Shown here piece after piece: positions 21,424 through 21,473 of a stretch of DNA of 21,473 bases. A program made the position numbers and the translations under genes. This stretch comes from an uncultured Clostridia bacterium (GTDB lineage Bacteria > Bacillota > Clostridia > JAAYHZ01), in NCBI GenBank assembly GCA_937894465.1, contig CALCRE010000220.1, positions 1 through 21,473 of the forward strand. The letters are read 5' to 3'. The notes under the pieces were generated by a model. The model had not been told where the DNA came from. It made no database searches and worked only from the letters and a program-made list of their open reading frames with translations. Each line of letters begins with the position of its first letter. Position 1 is the first letter of the stretch.

Positions 21424-21473
21424 ATCAGAAAAAAAGATTAAAAACAATCACTAAAACCATGTTATTTAATGGA

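Noticed and set aside
1..21473. CRISPR arrays, tRNA and rRNA genes, riboswitches, prophage genes
   Set aside because: No regularly spaced repeats, cloverleaf sequences, ribosomal segments or known riboswitch cores were recognised on reading both strands.

Overview
The window is low in G+C and reads as a piece of a Clostridia-like, endospore-forming Firmicutes chromosome. The grounds are strong AGGAGG-type ribosome binding sites, a GerAB-like germination permease tail at the left edge, an AbrB-type regulator with the CxxC...CxxC tail typical of clostridia, a Spo0A-box-like site upstream of it, and a NodB polysaccharide deacetylase. No rRNA, tRNA, CRISPR array or phage module is visible. I do not name a species.

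Layout. 1-201: tail of a GerAB-like permease. 261-2917 (+): probable operon of a sialidase-fold protein, a D-2-hydroxyacid dehydrogenase and a nitroreductase, closed by a hairpin shared with the convergent PfkB sugar kinase (2982-4055, -), whose own promoter and possible operator are readable. 4247-7543 (-): a MATE exporter, a rare-looking phospholipase C-like/GNAT fusion and a Met-rich cupin protein. 7796-8848 (+): ddl. 8795-9775 (-): a Y1 transposase of the RAYT (REP-associated tyrosine transposase) type, overlapping the ddl 3' end. 9950-10990 (+): mutY, overlapping tail-to-tail with a URO-D superfamily gene (10966-12111, -). 12363-12614 (-): abrB-like gene. 12987-18015 (+): amidohydrolase, GHL6-like glycoside hydrolase and a GH-A clan glycoside hydrolase, a carbohydrate-degradation operon. 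18033-19226 (-): DNA-repair-type radical SAM protein. 19466-19918 (+): J-domain protein. 19965-21362 (-): a conserved hypothetical and a secreted polysaccharide deacetylase.

The most interesting structure is a small family of REP-like repeats related to GGGACGCATCTCA. Two are full paired elements (REPIN-like) with matching ends, one 106 bp upstream of the RAYT start (9883-9928) and one inside the hydrolase operon (13883-13930, opposite orientation). Two others are solo half elements (2343-2357, 6869-6883). When read outwards, one end contains TTGAGA. In two separate places this TTGAGA lies exactly 17 bp before a perfect TATAAT: ahead of mutY and ahead of the phospholipase/GNAT fusion gene. 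The repeats therefore look like donors of -35 boxes, and the mutY mRNA would be leaderless.

Functionally, the hydrolases, sialidase-fold protein, sugar kinase, hydroxyacid dehydrogenase and cupin protein point to scavenging of plant or host glycans, while mutY, the radical SAM protein and ddl are housekeeping. Substrates cannot be assigned from sequence alone.
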